This document shows positions 8,948 through 17,994 of a stretch of DNA of 64,000 nucleotides, piece by piece (positions within the stretch are counted from its first letter, which is position 1; every line of letters starts with the position of its first letter). The DNA is from Rufibacter roseus (GTDB lineage: Bacteria; Bacteroidota; Bacteroidia; Cytophagales; Hymenobacteraceae), in contig NZ_LRML01000002.1 of assembly GCF_001647285.1 (NCBI RefSeq), positions 434,001 to 498,000 on the forward strand, given 5' to 3'. The notes below the pieces were generated by a model. The model was not told the DNA's origin and searched no databases. It saw only the letters and a program-made list of their open reading frames with translations. Position numbers and translations under genes: made by a program.

Positions 8948-11900
8948 TTATTTTTGGTGATACTCTGATTCAAAAAGACTCTCTTCAGTGCTGTTCTCCA
9001 CGTCTTCGCAGTGCAGCACTTGCTGTCCGAACCTACGGCCCGACGGAGCCGGTTGAGTTTTCTCGCCGCGTGCTTTGGCCGCCAACATTTTCTGCACCAG
9101 GCGCAGGCGCTCCTTCTCCTGTGCTTCCTGCAAAGCTTTGTCAGCCTCCAGGTCGAAATAAACCGCGCCGTCTACAAAGGTTTTCTCAGGACGAGCGTAG
9201 ATAGAGAGCGGATGCTCATTCCAGATCACCACATCAGCGTCTTTACCAGCCTTGAGGCTACCCACACGGTTGTCAATGTGCAGGAGTTTGGCAGGGTTCA
9301 GGGTCACCATTTTCAGGGCGTCTTCCTCAGATACTCCGCCGTATTTCATGGCTTTGGCAGCTTCCTGGTTCAGGCGGCGGGCCATTTCGGCGTCGTCTGA
9401 GTTGATGGCTGTGGTTACACCCACGTTGTGCATGATGGCGGCGTTGTACGGAATAGCGTCTTTTACCTCCATTTTGTAGGCCCACCAGTCAGAGAAAGTA
9501 GAACCACCGGCTCCGTGCTCCCGCATCTTGTCGGCCACTTTGTAGCCTTCCAGAATGTGGGTGAACGTGTTCACTTTAAAGCCCATTTGCTCGGCCACTT
9601 TAATCATCATGTTAATCTCAGACTGCACGTAAGAGTGGCACGTGATGAAGCGCTTATCGTTCAGAATTTCCACCAAGGCCTCCAGCTCCAGATCAGGACG
9701 TGGGGCGGCAGCTTTGGCTTTCTTAGATTTTGACAGTTTGTTGTAATCGGCCCAGGTTTTCTCGTACTCTTTGGCACGCTGGAAAGCATCTACCATTACC
9801 TGCTCCACCCCCATTCTTGTCTGCGGGAAGCGCACGTTGTACTGCGGCGACCGGTTGGAGTGCTTCACGTTCTCACCCAAGGCGAATTTGATAAAGCCGT
9901 CGGCCCCCTCAAACATGAGCTGCTCCGGCGCTTTGCCCCAGCGTAACTTAATCAGCGCCGACTGTCCCCCGATTGGGTTAGCCGAGCCGTGCAATAACTG
10001 GGAAGTAGTAACACCGCCCGCCAATTGGCGGTAAATGTTCACGTGCTCGTGGTTCACCACATCGGCCATACGCACTTCGGCGGTTACGGCTTGGGTGCCT
10101 TCATTTACACCGTCAAGCGCAATGTGTGAGTGTTCGTCAATAATGCCTGGGGTCACGTGTTTGCCGGTACCGTCAATGACTTTGGCGCCGTTGGCCGACA
10201 GGTTCTTGCCCACCTGCGCAATTTTACCGTTTTTGATCAGCACATCGGCATTCTCTAGTTTGCCTTCTTTCTCGTTTGTCCAGACGGTGGCGTTTTTAAT
10301 CAGTACGGTTTCCGCTTTAGGCAGCTCTGTTTTACCGTAAGCAGCGAACGGATAAATCATTTGCCCCAGAGCCAAATCAACCGGAGCTTTAGCACGGGCT
10401 GAATCTTTGCGGGCTTGCTGAGTAGCGGCTTCTGACAGCTGCGCGTTCCATTTCACCATCTGGGCGTCGGTCAGTTGGGCTTCGCCCTGAAAGCCTTTAT
10501 CGGTTTTCCAGCCGGTGAGCCTGATGCTTTCTTTGCCTCCCTTGATGGGCGCGAAAGCGAAGGTGACTATGTCATCGTGGAAAGTGAGCGAACCTTTAAT
10601 GGTGTCTTGGGCCACTACCTTCAATTCGGGTTTGGCTGGGGTACCGGAAACAATCATGCGGCGCTCGGGCTGGTTTGCTATTTTAAGCGTGTACACTCCG
10701 CGGTAATCACCAGGGGTTTCGCTGACTTTATAACCTTCGCCCTGCACCCAGTTTTCTAGAATGAGCGTGGTGTTGTCGAAGAGGCCACCAGAAGTAACGA
10801 TAAAGTTCGCTTGCATGCCTTCGCGCAACGCGCCTACCTGCTTTTCAGCTTTCACCAATTTGGCTGGCGTAGTGGTGAGGGCCTTCAAGGCTTCCTGCTC
10901 AGATAAACCGTACTGTACCGCCTTGCGCAGGTTAGTCAGGAACTTATTTTTCTCACGTAAATCAGCAGTGGTAAAGGCAATGGTCACGCCTTCCTTGGCC
11001 AATAAAGCCGGGTTAGCCGGAGCCATTTCCCAGTGCTTCAAATCGTCCAAATTCAGGCGGCGGGTCTCATACGGGTCTTCCACGTTGTAGGCGTCGGGGA
11101 AGTTAAGCGTGAGAATGAACGGAGCGTTAGTCTTCTTAATTTCCGGCAGCATCTGGTACTCATCGCCGATGCCTTTGAAGATGTACTGGTGTCCGAACTC
11201 ATCGCCTACTTTGTCGGCACGAACGGCATTCAATTTATTGCTCACCTCAAAAATCTGCGGCAACTGGTTTGCCTGAGCAAACGCTTTGAGGGATAAATTC
11301 TGCTCTTTGTCTGGGTTCTTTTGGTTCCACTGGGCATCTAAATACGTCTGGCGCAGCAAGGCAATAGAACCCATGAGCGAGTTAGGGTATTCCTGCGTAG
11401 AGGAGCCTTTATCTAATGACAAAGCACCGGCGGCACGGTCCAGAAGAATGACTTGGTTCTCACGTTTGTTCGCCAATGAAACCAGTGCGGCGGTACCACG
11501 GGCAATACCGTCTTGGTGCACCGTTACTACCGCTCCGTAGCCTAGCTTGCGAAGCTCATCGGCGGCCTTTTGGTCAACCTTGAAGATTTCAACGGCATTG
11601 GTTTCCGGTCTGATGGATTGGTTCCAGTTGTAGGCGCCCTCCTTTTTAGACTCGGCCTGCGGCGGACTTCCCCAGCCACCGCGGTTGCTGGATACTGCCG
11701 GTAAGCCGTAGTTGCTGAAGGGGTCTACAAAGCCTGGATAAACAGTTTTGCCCTTCAGGTCGGTGACCAAAGCACCTTGCGGCACATTCACCTTCGTGCC
11801 TACAGCTACTACCTTGCCGTCTTTGATGACGAGCGTGGCGTTCTCGAGTTTGGTTTGGTGGTCTACGTAAATGGTGGCGTTGGTGAAAGCCCGTAAGCCG

Positions 11901-12001
11901 GAGCGTTCATCATAGACCCCATTGCGCGGAAACGTCTCCTGCGCCCGACTCTGCAGCGACAATGCCGCCACCGCCAGCACGGAGAGAATTACTTTCTTCA
12001 T
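8948..12001 (-). CDS. Secreted tandem amidohydrolase (two fused domains, second one intact)
   Basis: 1017 residues from the ATG at 12001, which begins the signal peptide (MKKVILSVLAVAALSLQSRAQ). The first amidohydrolase unit (about 25-440) has the usual strands and the closing TTTPAKLVKAEKQVGALREGMQANF block, but reads VDPFSNYGL where the HxH motif belongs. A beta-sandwich-like linker follows (about 440-570). The second unit (about 575-975) keeps IIDEHSHIA (HSH at about 624-626), histidines in ITCHSY and THILEG, and the aspartate in NSDDAEM, so it should bind metal and be active. Substrate is unknown; related proteins are annotated as imidazolonepropionase- or dipeptidase-like. It is first in a two-gene operon with the 444-residue protein downstream. 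Confidence 0.9.
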   Translation of the reverse strand: MKKVILSVLAVAALSLQSRAQETFPRNGVYDERSGLRAFTNATIYVDHQTKLENATLVIKDGKVVAVGTKVNVPQGALVTDLKGKTVYPGFVDPFSNYGLPAVSSNRGGWGSPPQAESKKEGAYNWNQSIRPETNAVEIFKVDQKAADELRKLGYGAVVTVHQDGIARGTAALVSLANKRENQVILLDRAAGALSLDKGSSTQEYPNSLMGSIALLRQTYLDAQWNQKNPDKEQNLSLKAFAQANQLPQIFEVSNKLNAVRADKVGDEFGHQYIFKGIGDEYQMLPEIKKTNAPFILTLNFPDAYNVEDPYETRRLNLDDLKHWEMAPANPALLAKEGVTIAFTTADLREKNKFLTNLRKAVQYGLSEQEALKALTTTPAKLVKAEKQVGALREGMQANFIVTSGGLFDNTTLILENWVQGEGYKVSETPGDYRGVYTLKIANQPERRMIVSGTPAKPELKVVAQDTIKGSLTFHDDIVTFAFAPIKGGKESIRLTGWKTDKGFQGEAQLTDAQMVKWNAQLSEAATQQARKDSARAKAPVDLALGQMIYPFAAYGKTELPKAETVLIKNATVWTNEKEGKLENADVLIKNGKIAQVGKNLSANGAKVIDGTGKHVTPGIIDEHSHIALDGVNEGTQAVTAEVRMADVVNHEHVNIYRQLAGGVTTSQLLHGSANPIGGQSALIKLRWGKAPEQLMFEGADGFIKFALGENVKHSNRSPQYNVRFPQTRMGVEQVMVDAFQRAKEYEKTWADYNKLSKSKKAKAAAPRPDLELEALVEILNDKRFITCHSYVQSEINMMIKVAEQMGFKVNTFTHILEGYKVADKMREHGAGGSTFSDWWAYKMEVKDAIPYNAAIMHNVGVTTAINSDDAEMARRLNQEAAKAMKYGGVSEEDALKMVTLNPAKLLHIDNRVGSLKAGKDADVVIWNEHPLSIYARPEKTFVDGAVYFDLEADKALQEAQEKERLRLVQKMLAAKARGEKTQPAPSGRRFGQQVLHCEDVENSTEESLFESEYHQK

Positions 12002-12170
12002 GGGTTTGTTTGTGGGTTTAGTTCTTTTGGGACACAAGACGTAAGACTCTAGACACAAGACCTCCTAAAAAAGAAAGAATTTATGCATGAAACTCTTCTC
12101 GCCTATTATCCAATAAAGATGCGAAAAATTCTGCTTTCTTGAACTAAGTTGTTACAACTCATTTGCATTC

Positions 12171-12210
12171 CTGTTTTTGGCTTAATTTCTTAAAAACAGT
12201 CCAAAAACAG
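12171..12210. repeat. Dispersed 40-nt palindromic repeat, copy 2
   Basis: Reads CTGTTTTTGGCTTAATTTC then CAGTCCAAAAACAG. The last 10 nt (CCAAAAACAG) are also the outer part of the terminator stem that follows, so repeat and terminator are physically merged. Confidence 0.8.
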
Positions 12211-12247
12211 AAAGCCCGCCGTAAAACGGCGGGCTTTCTGTTTTTGG
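12201..12247. terminator. Strong terminator, 21-bp perfect stem
   Basis: Arms at 12201-12221 and 12227-12247 are exact inverse complements, enclosing the loop TAAAA. The GC-rich core is AAGCCCGCCG / CGGCGGGCTT. It carries A- and T-runs on both sides and lies downstream of the permease gene (minus strand) and upstream of the amidohydrolase operon. Confidence 0.9.
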
Positions 12248-12293
12248 ATCATAAGAGAAGTCTTACATACTGTGTCTTATGTCTTGTGTCTAA

Positions 12294-13844
12294 CTACAGA
12301 TTTTGCTCTTTCCGGATAACGCTGTGTTTCTTACCGTACACGAAGTAGATCAGAACACCAATGGCCATCCAGCCCAGCAGTCGGTACCAGGTTTCGGCCG
12401 GAAGACCAGCCATCATGCCTAAGCACACCAAAATTCCCAAGATTGGCACCAACGGCACCAGCGGGGTTTTGAACGGACGAGGACGGTTTGGCTCTTTCAC
12501 GCGCAGGTACCACACACCGGCACATACGATCACGAACGCCAGCAAGGTACCAATAGACACCAGGTGACCTAATTCATCTACAGAGAAAGCTCCGGCAACC
12601 ACGGCGCAAATGGCACCGGTTAAGATGGTACTTACGTGCGGAGTTTTGAATTTAGGGTGCAGCCTACCGAAGATAGGAGGCAACAAACCGTCTCTTGACA
12701 TGGTGAAGAAGATACGCGGTTGGCTCATCAACATCACCAACATGACCGATGAAAGACCGGCAATGGCACCAATCTTCACTAGGTCACGCAGGACGGTATA
12801 CCCAGTTTTCTCAATACCAATGGCGATAGGCTCAGCCACGTTCAGCTGGCTGTAATGCACCATGGCCGTTAAAATACCAGACACCAATATGTACAGAACG
12901 GTACACACTACCAGAGATCCCAATATACCAATAGGCATGTCTTTCTGTGGGTTCTTTGCTTCCTGAGCGGTAGTAGAAACGGCATCGAAACCAATGTAGG
13001 CGAAGAAAATAACACCGGCGGCGCGAATAATACCGCTGATACCGTAGTCACCAAACTCACCTTTGTTTTCTGGCAAGAACGGGGTCCAGTTGGCGGCGGC
13101 CTCTTCGGTGTTACCGAAAATCCAGTTCAAACCAGCCATGATAAACAACAGAACCACGCCCACCTTGATCACAACGGCAATGTTGTTGAACTTGGCAGAT
13201 TCGCTCATGCCTCTTACCAACAGAATGGTTACCAAAGCAATGGCCAAGGTAGCAACGAGGTTGAATATACCGGTTGCGTGCGGAAGCGTGGCAATGTCAA
13301 CGCCCTGCTCGGCTAAAGAAGCGCCCAATTGCTCGGTAATACGCACCCAAGAGTTTGTACCCGGCAACTGCACCATCTCCACACCCGAAGCATTTGACCA
13401 CTCAGGTGGTACGTTAATACCAAAGTCGCGGAGGAAGGAGACGACATAGCCAGACCAACCCACGGCCACGGTAGCAGCACCGAAAAGATATTCCAGAATC
13501 AAATCCCAGCCAATGATCCAGGCAATGAACTCACCCAGGGTGGCATAGCCGTAGGTGTACGCCGAACCGGCAATAGGAATCATAGAAGCGAACTCGGCGT
13601 AGCAAAGACCGGCAAACGCACAGCCCAAACCAGCCAGAATAAAAGCGAAGATAATGGCCGGACCGGTGTACTGGGCAGCCGCGCTACCTGTCAACACGAA
13701 AATACCCGTCCCGATGATGGCCCCGATGCCCAGCGCTACCAGGTTCCCAGGCCCCAGCGTCCGTTTCAGGTTGTGCTCGCCCTCAATAAAGGCGTCTGCG
13801 CTAAGCTTGTCAATTGACTTCCTAGCGAAAAGTTGGTTTGCCAT
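12294..13844 (-). CDS. APC-family amino acid permease (cationic amino acid transporter type)
   Basis: 516 residues, strongly hydrophobic with about 12-14 transmembrane segments. The N-terminal soluble tail LKRTLGPGNLVALGIGAIIGTGIF is the characteristic start of the first APC helix (unwound GIGAIIGTGIF), and MIPIAGSAYTYGYATLGEF is the conserved loop after helix 3. This is the YfnA/CAT-type subfamily, which imports amino acids by proton- or cation-coupled transport. The exact substrate cannot be read from sequence. It is a single gene with a strong terminator downstream. Confidence 0.9.
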   Translation of the reverse strand: MANQLFARKSIDKLSADAFIEGEHNLKRTLGPGNLVALGIGAIIGTGIFVLTGSAAAQYTGPAIIFAFILAGLGCAFAGLCYAEFASMIPIAGSAYTYGYATLGEFIAWIIGWDLILEYLFGAATVAVGWSGYVVSFLRDFGINVPPEWSNASGVEMVQLPGTNSWVRITEQLGASLAEQGVDIATLPHATGIFNLVATLAIALVTILLVRGMSESAKFNNIAVVIKVGVVLLFIMAGLNWIFGNTEEAAANWTPFLPENKGEFGDYGISGIIRAAGVIFFAYIGFDAVSTTAQEAKNPQKDMPIGILGSLVVCTVLYILVSGILTAMVHYSQLNVAEPIAIGIEKTGYTVLRDLVKIGAIAGLSSVMLVMLMSQPRIFFTMSRDGLLPPIFGRLHPKFKTPHVSTILTGAICAVVAGAFSVDELGHLVSIGTLLAFVIVCAGVWYLRVKEPNRPRPFKTPLVPLVPILGILVCLGMMAGLPAETWYRLLGWMAIGVLIYFVYGKKHSVIRKEQNL

Positions 13845-14196
13845 AAATAGGTGTAAAAGTTAGGGAATAGTTTGTTTGTTGTATGGTTGTAAAAGGCTTG
13901 AAGGGGCTAATATAATTACTTTTTGGCAGAACCAATGAAGTATACACCTTAAGTAGCAGAAATTAGGGTGTAGGTGAAAGGGCAAAAACTAGTCCCTCTT
14001 TTCGGCTTATTTTCTGAAATACAGACCGAAAACACAATCTATGTACACAAAAAACAAGGCAAGTTGGGTTTCCCTATAATTTAAAACGAAAACCGCCGTT
14101 CAGCAACCCATTCATTCCAAACCCAAATTCAGCAAAGACTGAACTGCGTTCCCCGTAAGAAACTCCTACTGCTGTAAAATGGAAGGATGGGGCTCG
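13845..14196. other. Intergenic region with one palindromic repeat
   Basis: 352 bp between two minus-strand genes. It holds repeat copy 3 (13997-14034) and presumably the permease promoter near 13850-13920. Nothing else is recognised in 14040-14196. Confidence 0.5.
13997..14034. repeat. Dispersed 40-nt palindromic repeat, copy 3
   Basis: Reads TTTTCGGCTTATTTTCTG then AAATACAGACCGAAAACACA; outer arms TTTTCGG/CCGAAAA pair perfectly. Confidence 0.75.
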
Positions 14197-14682
14197 TTAT
14201 GGCTCATTCATCAGTTTATCTCCGTGAAACCATTCATCTGTCGTTCCAAATGCTGTTCCGAAGGCTCCGCCCGAGTAATACTTTACTTTATTTTCTTGCC
14301 TCCAGGTAATATTCAGGAACATCATTACGCTGTAGTAGCGGGAATCTTTGATTCGCACCACTTTCTCTGGCGGCACCGTGCCCGGGGCTTTGCCGGATTT
14401 ATAGCGCCCCTCTTCCGTTATCCGGTTATAGGTACCAGAAAAGCCTAACTCTATTTTTTCGGTTAGATTGTAAGAAAGCCCCAGAAACAGTGGACCAATC
14501 ACTTTGTCTTTTTCATATTCTATATCAGACCAACCAGAAAAGAAATTAGAACCAAGGTCTGGTAAAGACCAAAAGCCGTACCCTAGCCTGATACTTACTT
14601 TGTGTGGATTTTCCTGAGCCGAGGTCACCATAGAAATTAGCAGGCAACAGCCCAACAGCAGCAGAGTTTTACTTGACTTCAT
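14197..14682 (-). CDS. Small secreted, probably outer-membrane, protein
   Basis: 161 residues with a signal peptide (MKSSKTLLLLGCCLLISMVTSAQ). The mature chain shows alternating aromatic and small residues (VSIRLGYGFWSLPDL, FLGLSYNLTEKIELGFSG, YYSVMMFLNITWR), typical of short beta-barrels or transport-associated outer-membrane proteins in Bacteroidota. Family not recognised. It ends near the terminal residues KLMNEP without an obvious terminal aromatic. Confidence 0.7.
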   Translation of the reverse strand: MKSSKTLLLLGCCLLISMVTSAQENPHKVSIRLGYGFWSLPDLGSNFFSGWSDIEYEKDKVIGPLFLGLSYNLTEKIELGFSGTYNRITEEGRYKSGKAPGTVPPEKVVRIKDSRYYSVMMFLNITWRQENKVKYYSGGAFGTAFGTTDEWFHGDKLMNEP

Positions 14683-14731
14683 GGCGCGGGGGTATATGTA
14701 TTAGTTAATAAGGTAGCAATTTTTCCAATTT

Positions 14732-14771
14732 TTGTTTTCGGCCTGTTTTCTGAAAAACAGCTTGAAAACAA
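14732..14771. repeat. Dispersed 40-nt palindromic repeat, copy 4
   Basis: Reads TTGTTTTCGGCCTGTTTTC then TGAAAAACAGCTTGAAAACAA, located between the divergent small outer-membrane gene and sbcD. Confidence 0.8.
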
Positions 14772-14882
14772 TATTTACCTGCCAACCCATCACAAACTTT
14801 GTCTTAAGTACCTCAAAGTTGTTTGGCAATAGATTTGTATCTTCGGGCATTGAACCAGAGACCACATAGGAGGAGCAGCGGC

Positions 14883-16145
14883 ATGATACGGGTTTTACAT
14901 ACAGCAGATTGGCACTTAGGGCAACGACTGGCGGGGAACGAACGCACCGAAGAACACCGGGCTTTCCTGACCTGGCTCTGCCAGATCATTTGCGACGAGA
15001 AAATTGATCTGCTGCTGATCGCCGGTGATGTATTTGACACCGGCTTCCCCTCCAACACCGCCCTAAAGCTATATTACGACTTTTTGCGCGAGGTGAAAGA
15101 CACCTGCTGCCGCGAACTGGTCATTATTGGCGGCAACCACGACTCTGTTTCCACCCTTAACGCCCCCGCTGAATTTCTGCGCCACTACAAAGTGCACGTG
15201 GTGGGCGGCGCCCCTGCTAACCCGCAAGACCAGGTAGTGGTGGTAACTAATGACCAGGAAGAGCCGCAACTGGTGGTATGCGCCGTGCCGTTTCTGCGCG
15301 ACAAAGACGTACGGCTTTCGGTGCCCGGCGAAACCGGCGAAGAACGGGAAGCCCGCCTGAAACAAGGCATCTGCGAGCATTACACCCAACTGGTACCGCT
15401 CATTCAGGAATTCAAAAAACAGAACCTGCCCGTAATTGCCACCGGCCATTTATTTGCCGCCGGCGGCAGCGCCTCAGACAGTGAGAAGGAAATTCATGTG
15501 GGTAATTTGGGCCAGATTGGTGGCGACCAGTTCCCGAAGGAGTTTGACTACGTGGCGTTAGGGCACCTGCACCGCCCACAGGTAGTAAACAAGATGCCGC
15601 ACATCCGCTACAGCGGCTCTCCTATTCCGCTGAGTTTCTCAGAAATCGCTGACAAAAAGCAGGTGACTATTCTGGAGTTTGAAAGCGGAAAACTATCCAG
15701 CATCCTTGAGAAGCCTGTCCCCTGCTGGCGTAAACTAGTACGGTTTAAAGGCACCATAGACGAGATATTCCCGAAGATAATTGCCTTTGACAACGGCGAC
15801 CAAGCCTACCCTGCCTGGGCCGAGGTACAACTGCAATATGAAAACAACCTGCACGACCACACCGTCCGCCTTAACGAAGCCTTTGCCCTGCAGCCTTCGG
15901 TTCAGTTGCTCATCCACCGCCCCCTGCGCACCCGAGATCAGCAAAGCCTGGACCAGCAGGTGCAACCGGAGCAAGACCTGGCAGACCTGAAGCCCAAAGA
16001 AGTCTTCCTGAAGAAATGCGAAGAAGCATTGGACGCAGACACTTACCAAGACCTGCTGCAGACCTTTGATGAACTGCTGGAGCTGATGCCGCAAAAAGAA
16101 GAAGAGCTAGTGGTAACCAGTGCCAAAGAAACCTCACAACCTTAA
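14883..16145 (+). CDS. sbcD: Exonuclease SbcCD subunit D (Mre11-like nuclease)
   Basis: Start at 14883 because AGGAGGAG (14868-14875) sits 7 nt upstream and the protein opens with the phosphoesterase strand MIRVLHTADWHLG; an upstream in-frame ATG at 14823 lacks support. The 420 residues carry all metal-site motifs: D9 and H11 in TADWH, D49 in AGDVFD, N85/H86 in GGNHD, ATGHLF, and GHLHRP near 222. SbcD with the SMC-like ATPase SbcC forms the bacterial Mre11-Rad50 complex, which opens hairpins and processes DNA ends. Unusually, the partner gene sbcC is not adjacent; it lies at 34071-37739. The long acidic C-terminal tail would carry the SbcC-binding helices. Confidence 0.95.
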   Translation: MIRVLHTADWHLGQRLAGNERTEEHRAFLTWLCQIICDEKIDLLLIAGDVFDTGFPSNTALKLYYDFLREVKDTCCRELVIIGGNHDSVSTLNAPAEFLRHYKVHVVGGAPANPQDQVVVVTNDQEEPQLVVCAVPFLRDKDVRLSVPGETGEEREARLKQGICEHYTQLVPLIQEFKKQNLPVIATGHLFAAGGSASDSEKEIHVGNLGQIGGDQFPKEFDYVALGHLHRPQVVNKMPHIRYSGSPIPLSFSEIADKKQVTILEFESGKLSSILEKPVPCWRKLVRFKGTIDEIFPKIIAFDNGDQAYPAWAEVQLQYENNLHDHTVRLNEAFALQPSVQLLIHRPLRTRDQQSLDQQVQPEQDLADLKPKEVFLKKCEEALDADTYQDLLQTFDELLELMPQKEEELVVTSAKETSQP

Positions 16146-16389
16146 CAATCTTTTTGAGGCAATTTATAGACAAGTAGCTCAACCAGCTCCTATGCTAGCT
16201 TATTCAGCCATGTTGGTTTCTGAACAACTGTGGTTTTAATTACAAATGACATAGCGGCTGTTACCATTTTCTACCTTTCGACTTATTTTGCTTATTTACC
16301 TTTAGAGATCGCTCTTTGGGGCAACGCAATTTGCGAGTTAATACCACTGCCCAACCTTACTTGAAAACAATTAAAAGTAGAACAGACTA

Positions 16390-16428
16390 GTGTTTTTGAC
16401 CTACTATCAGAAAAACAGCCCCAAAACG
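16390..16428. repeat. Dispersed 40-nt palindromic repeat, copy 5
   Basis: Reads TGTTTTTGACCTACTATC then AGAAAAACAGCCCCAAAACG. Its right arm doubles as the left arm of the adjoining terminator. Confidence 0.7.
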
Positions 16429-16454
16429 CAAATTTTGGGGCTGTTCTATTTTAG
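16414..16454 (+). terminator. Intrinsic terminator downstream of sbcD
   Basis: Perfect 13-bp stem AACAGCCCCAAAA / TTTTGGGGCTGTT (16414-16426 and 16433-16445) followed by TTCTATTTTA. Confidence 0.85.
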
Positions 16455-16710
16455 TCCGCTGCTCATGCCGTAGCCGATAATAAACGATTAGCTTACGGAT
16501 AATCAGGGTGCTCTTCAGTGTTAGTCCGCCATACAGATATAGCTTTTTTAAACTGAAGAAGACCCTTTACACGCTCCTTAAGGCAAATCCGCGGTAATTG
16601 CAGAGTAGTTTGGTAAACTAAACGGGAAAATATATCTTGTTATAGAAACCTGAATCCTGTCTTCAAAAAAAAATGAGGCGCGGGGACAGGAAAAACTATA
16701 GATATAGTGC

Positions 16711-16750
16711 GGCTAGCAGGAGTCGGACTCCTTTTAGCCAGTAGTTGTAC
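16711..16750 (+). other. attC-like site 0 at the head of the cassette array (partial)
   Basis: Hairpin GGCTAGCAGGAGT / ACTCCTTTTAGCC is followed by the terminal box GTTGTAC (16744-16750). The end TTTTAGCCAGTAGTTGTAC resembles the end of site A (TTTTTAGCCAAGACGTTATGC without its last base). The box is the exact inverse complement of GTACAAC, the first box of site A after the next gene. A left R'' box is not clear, so this site may be partly decayed or be the attachment end. Confidence 0.5.
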
Positions 16751-16769
16751 CCAATTAAAATTAATAAAA

Positions 16770-17456
16770 ATGAGATTATTCAAAATGAAAGCATTAAAAA
16801 TCGTCTTGCTACTTGCATTTGTTGCTTGTTCTTACAGTTGCAGCGAGGACGATGGGGCCATTCCGGAACCCAACTGTCTTCCTACCACCGAAAAATATAT
16901 GACAGGAAAAATACTTGGAAAGCAGGAATGCTGGGAAGACAATTCCGTTTATGATTTCAGTTCAGGCGGAGCAGGTTCTTGCGGGCAAGGATATGAAGAC
17001 TGGGAGTATCAACACCTCTCAATGGCCTTCTTTATTGCTAAAAAGGACGGAATCAATAATGAAAAGCTTTTCACAATAGAGATACCATTTGAATGCGAGG
17101 ATTTTTCTACAAAGGAGAGCTTCTACAACTTACTTAGTGTTGGTAAATACGAGTATCTGAGAGAAATACAAGGTACTGGCAAATTCATTATAACTTATAA
17201 AGACGCAAGCGGCTACTACTCTACCCTTAACACCGCCCAAGGCAAAAACACCTTAGAAATTACAGAATTAGAGAAAATTAAATCACCTGGCCCCAATTCT
17301 GGCATAGGCCAGTCGATAAAGTTTAGCATGAAAATCAATTGCATTTTAGCAGATTATAGCGGAAAGCATTTAGGGAAAATGGAAAATGTAGAAGTGAATG
17401 GTATTTATTACAGACAGACACCCAGGGCAGAGACTTGGTCAGATTATTGGGAATAA
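16770..17456 (+). CDS. Lipoprotein of unknown function (cassette gene 1)
   Basis: 228 residues from the ATG at 16770; a second ATG at 16785 also gives a good signal peptide (MKALKIVLLLAFVAC). The lipobox is FVAC or SYSC, followed by SEDDGAIPEP, an acidic linker typical of surface-exposed or outer-membrane lipoproteins in Bacteroidota. The mature domain is unrecognised and contains several cysteines (NCLP, ECWED, SCGQGY, FECED) that could form disulphides. The gene starts 19 nt after box GTTGTAC and ends 8 nt before box GTACAAC, the arrangement expected of an integron gene cassette. Confidence 0.8.
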   Translation: MRLFKMKALKIVLLLAFVACSYSCSEDDGAIPEPNCLPTTEKYMTGKILGKQECWEDNSVYDFSSGGAGSCGQGYEDWEYQHLSMAFFIAKKDGINNEKLFTIEIPFECEDFSTKESFYNLLSVGKYEYLREIQGTGKFIITYKDASGYYSTLNTAQGKNTLEITELEKIKSPGPNSGIGQSIKFSMKINCILADYSGKHLGKMENVEVNGIYYRQTPRAETWSDYWE

Positions 17457-17464
17457 ATAACTTG

Positions 17465-17516
17465 GTACAACAACAGCTAAAAAGCATTTAAACGCTTTTT
17501 AGCCAAGACGTTATGC
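17465..17516 (+). other. attC-like site A
   Basis: Starts with GTACAAC (17465-17471), contains the perfect 10-bp stem GCTAAAAAGC / GCTTTTTAGC (17476-17485, 17494-17503; 8-nt loop), and ends with GTTATGC (17510-17516). The first box complements the box before cassette gene 1 (GTTGTAC); the last box complements the first box of site B (GCATAAC). At 52 nt it is slightly shorter than the usual attC range. Confidence 0.7.
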
Positions 17517-17529
17517 TTAATAATAATTT

Positions 17530-17940
17530 ATGAAGTTAGGACATATCTTCCTCTTAGGATTACTACTTTCATGTAGCATCAATAGAGAAAACGCCAATTT
17601 AACATCAAATGTCCGAGAAGAAATTTTCGGAAAGGAATTTTTAAATAGTGAAGTAGTCTCAATTGAGATATTAGAAATCGAGCATCCAATGCTTGGTAAT
17701 GTTCTTAAAACTGTAGAACTCGATAAAAACCAAAAAGAACAATTTCTTAAAGATTTTGATAACCTAAAAAAGGTTGGGTTAAGGAAATGCTTTTCAAATT
17801 ATGTGGTTCGACTGAATCTAAATTCTGACACTCTGAGAATAAAGGTTTGTGGTGATATGGTATCAAAAAGAAACGCTGATGTTTATTACAAGCTTCCAAG
17901 TGAAAGAAACTTCTTAAAAGATTATATAGACCAAAAATAA
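17530..17940 (+). CDS. Small lipoprotein of unknown function (cassette gene 2)
   Basis: 136 residues with a short lipoprotein signal (MKLGHIFLLGLLLSC, cysteine 15). The mature part is charged and carries two further cysteines (KCFSNY, KVCGDM). No family recognised. AT-rich, without a visible ribosome binding site. It lies 13 nt after the box GTTATGC and 4 nt before the box GCATAAC, which are exact inverse complements. Confidence 0.75.
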   Translation: MKLGHIFLLGLLLSCSINRENANLTSNVREEIFGKEFLNSEVVSIEILEIEHPMLGNVLKTVELDKNQKEQFLKDFDNLKKVGLRKCFSNYVVRLNLNSDTLRIKVCGDMVSKRNADVYYKLPSERNFLKDYIDQK

Positions 17941-17944
17941 CTTA

Positions 17945-17994
17945 GCATAACAAAACCTATAGTGAATAAACGCACCATAGCAAAGCCGTTGTGC
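17945..17994 (+). other. attC-like site B
   Basis: Starts with GCATAAC (17945-17951) and ends with GTTGTGC (17988-17994). Stem CTATAGTG / CACCATAG (17957-17964, 17973-17980) has one mismatch and an 8-nt loop. The right side ATAGCAAAGCCGTTG is identical to site C over 15 nt. The next start codon follows the last box directly. Confidence 0.75.

Larger units (their letters stand above)
16146..16710. other. Intergenic region before the cassette array
   Basis: It holds repeat copy 5 and a terminator (16390-16454). The remainder, 16146-16385 and 16455-16710, contains no open frame or RNA gene that I can support. If an array promoter or the decayed start of an integron exists, it would be in 16455-16710. 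Confidence 0.5.
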
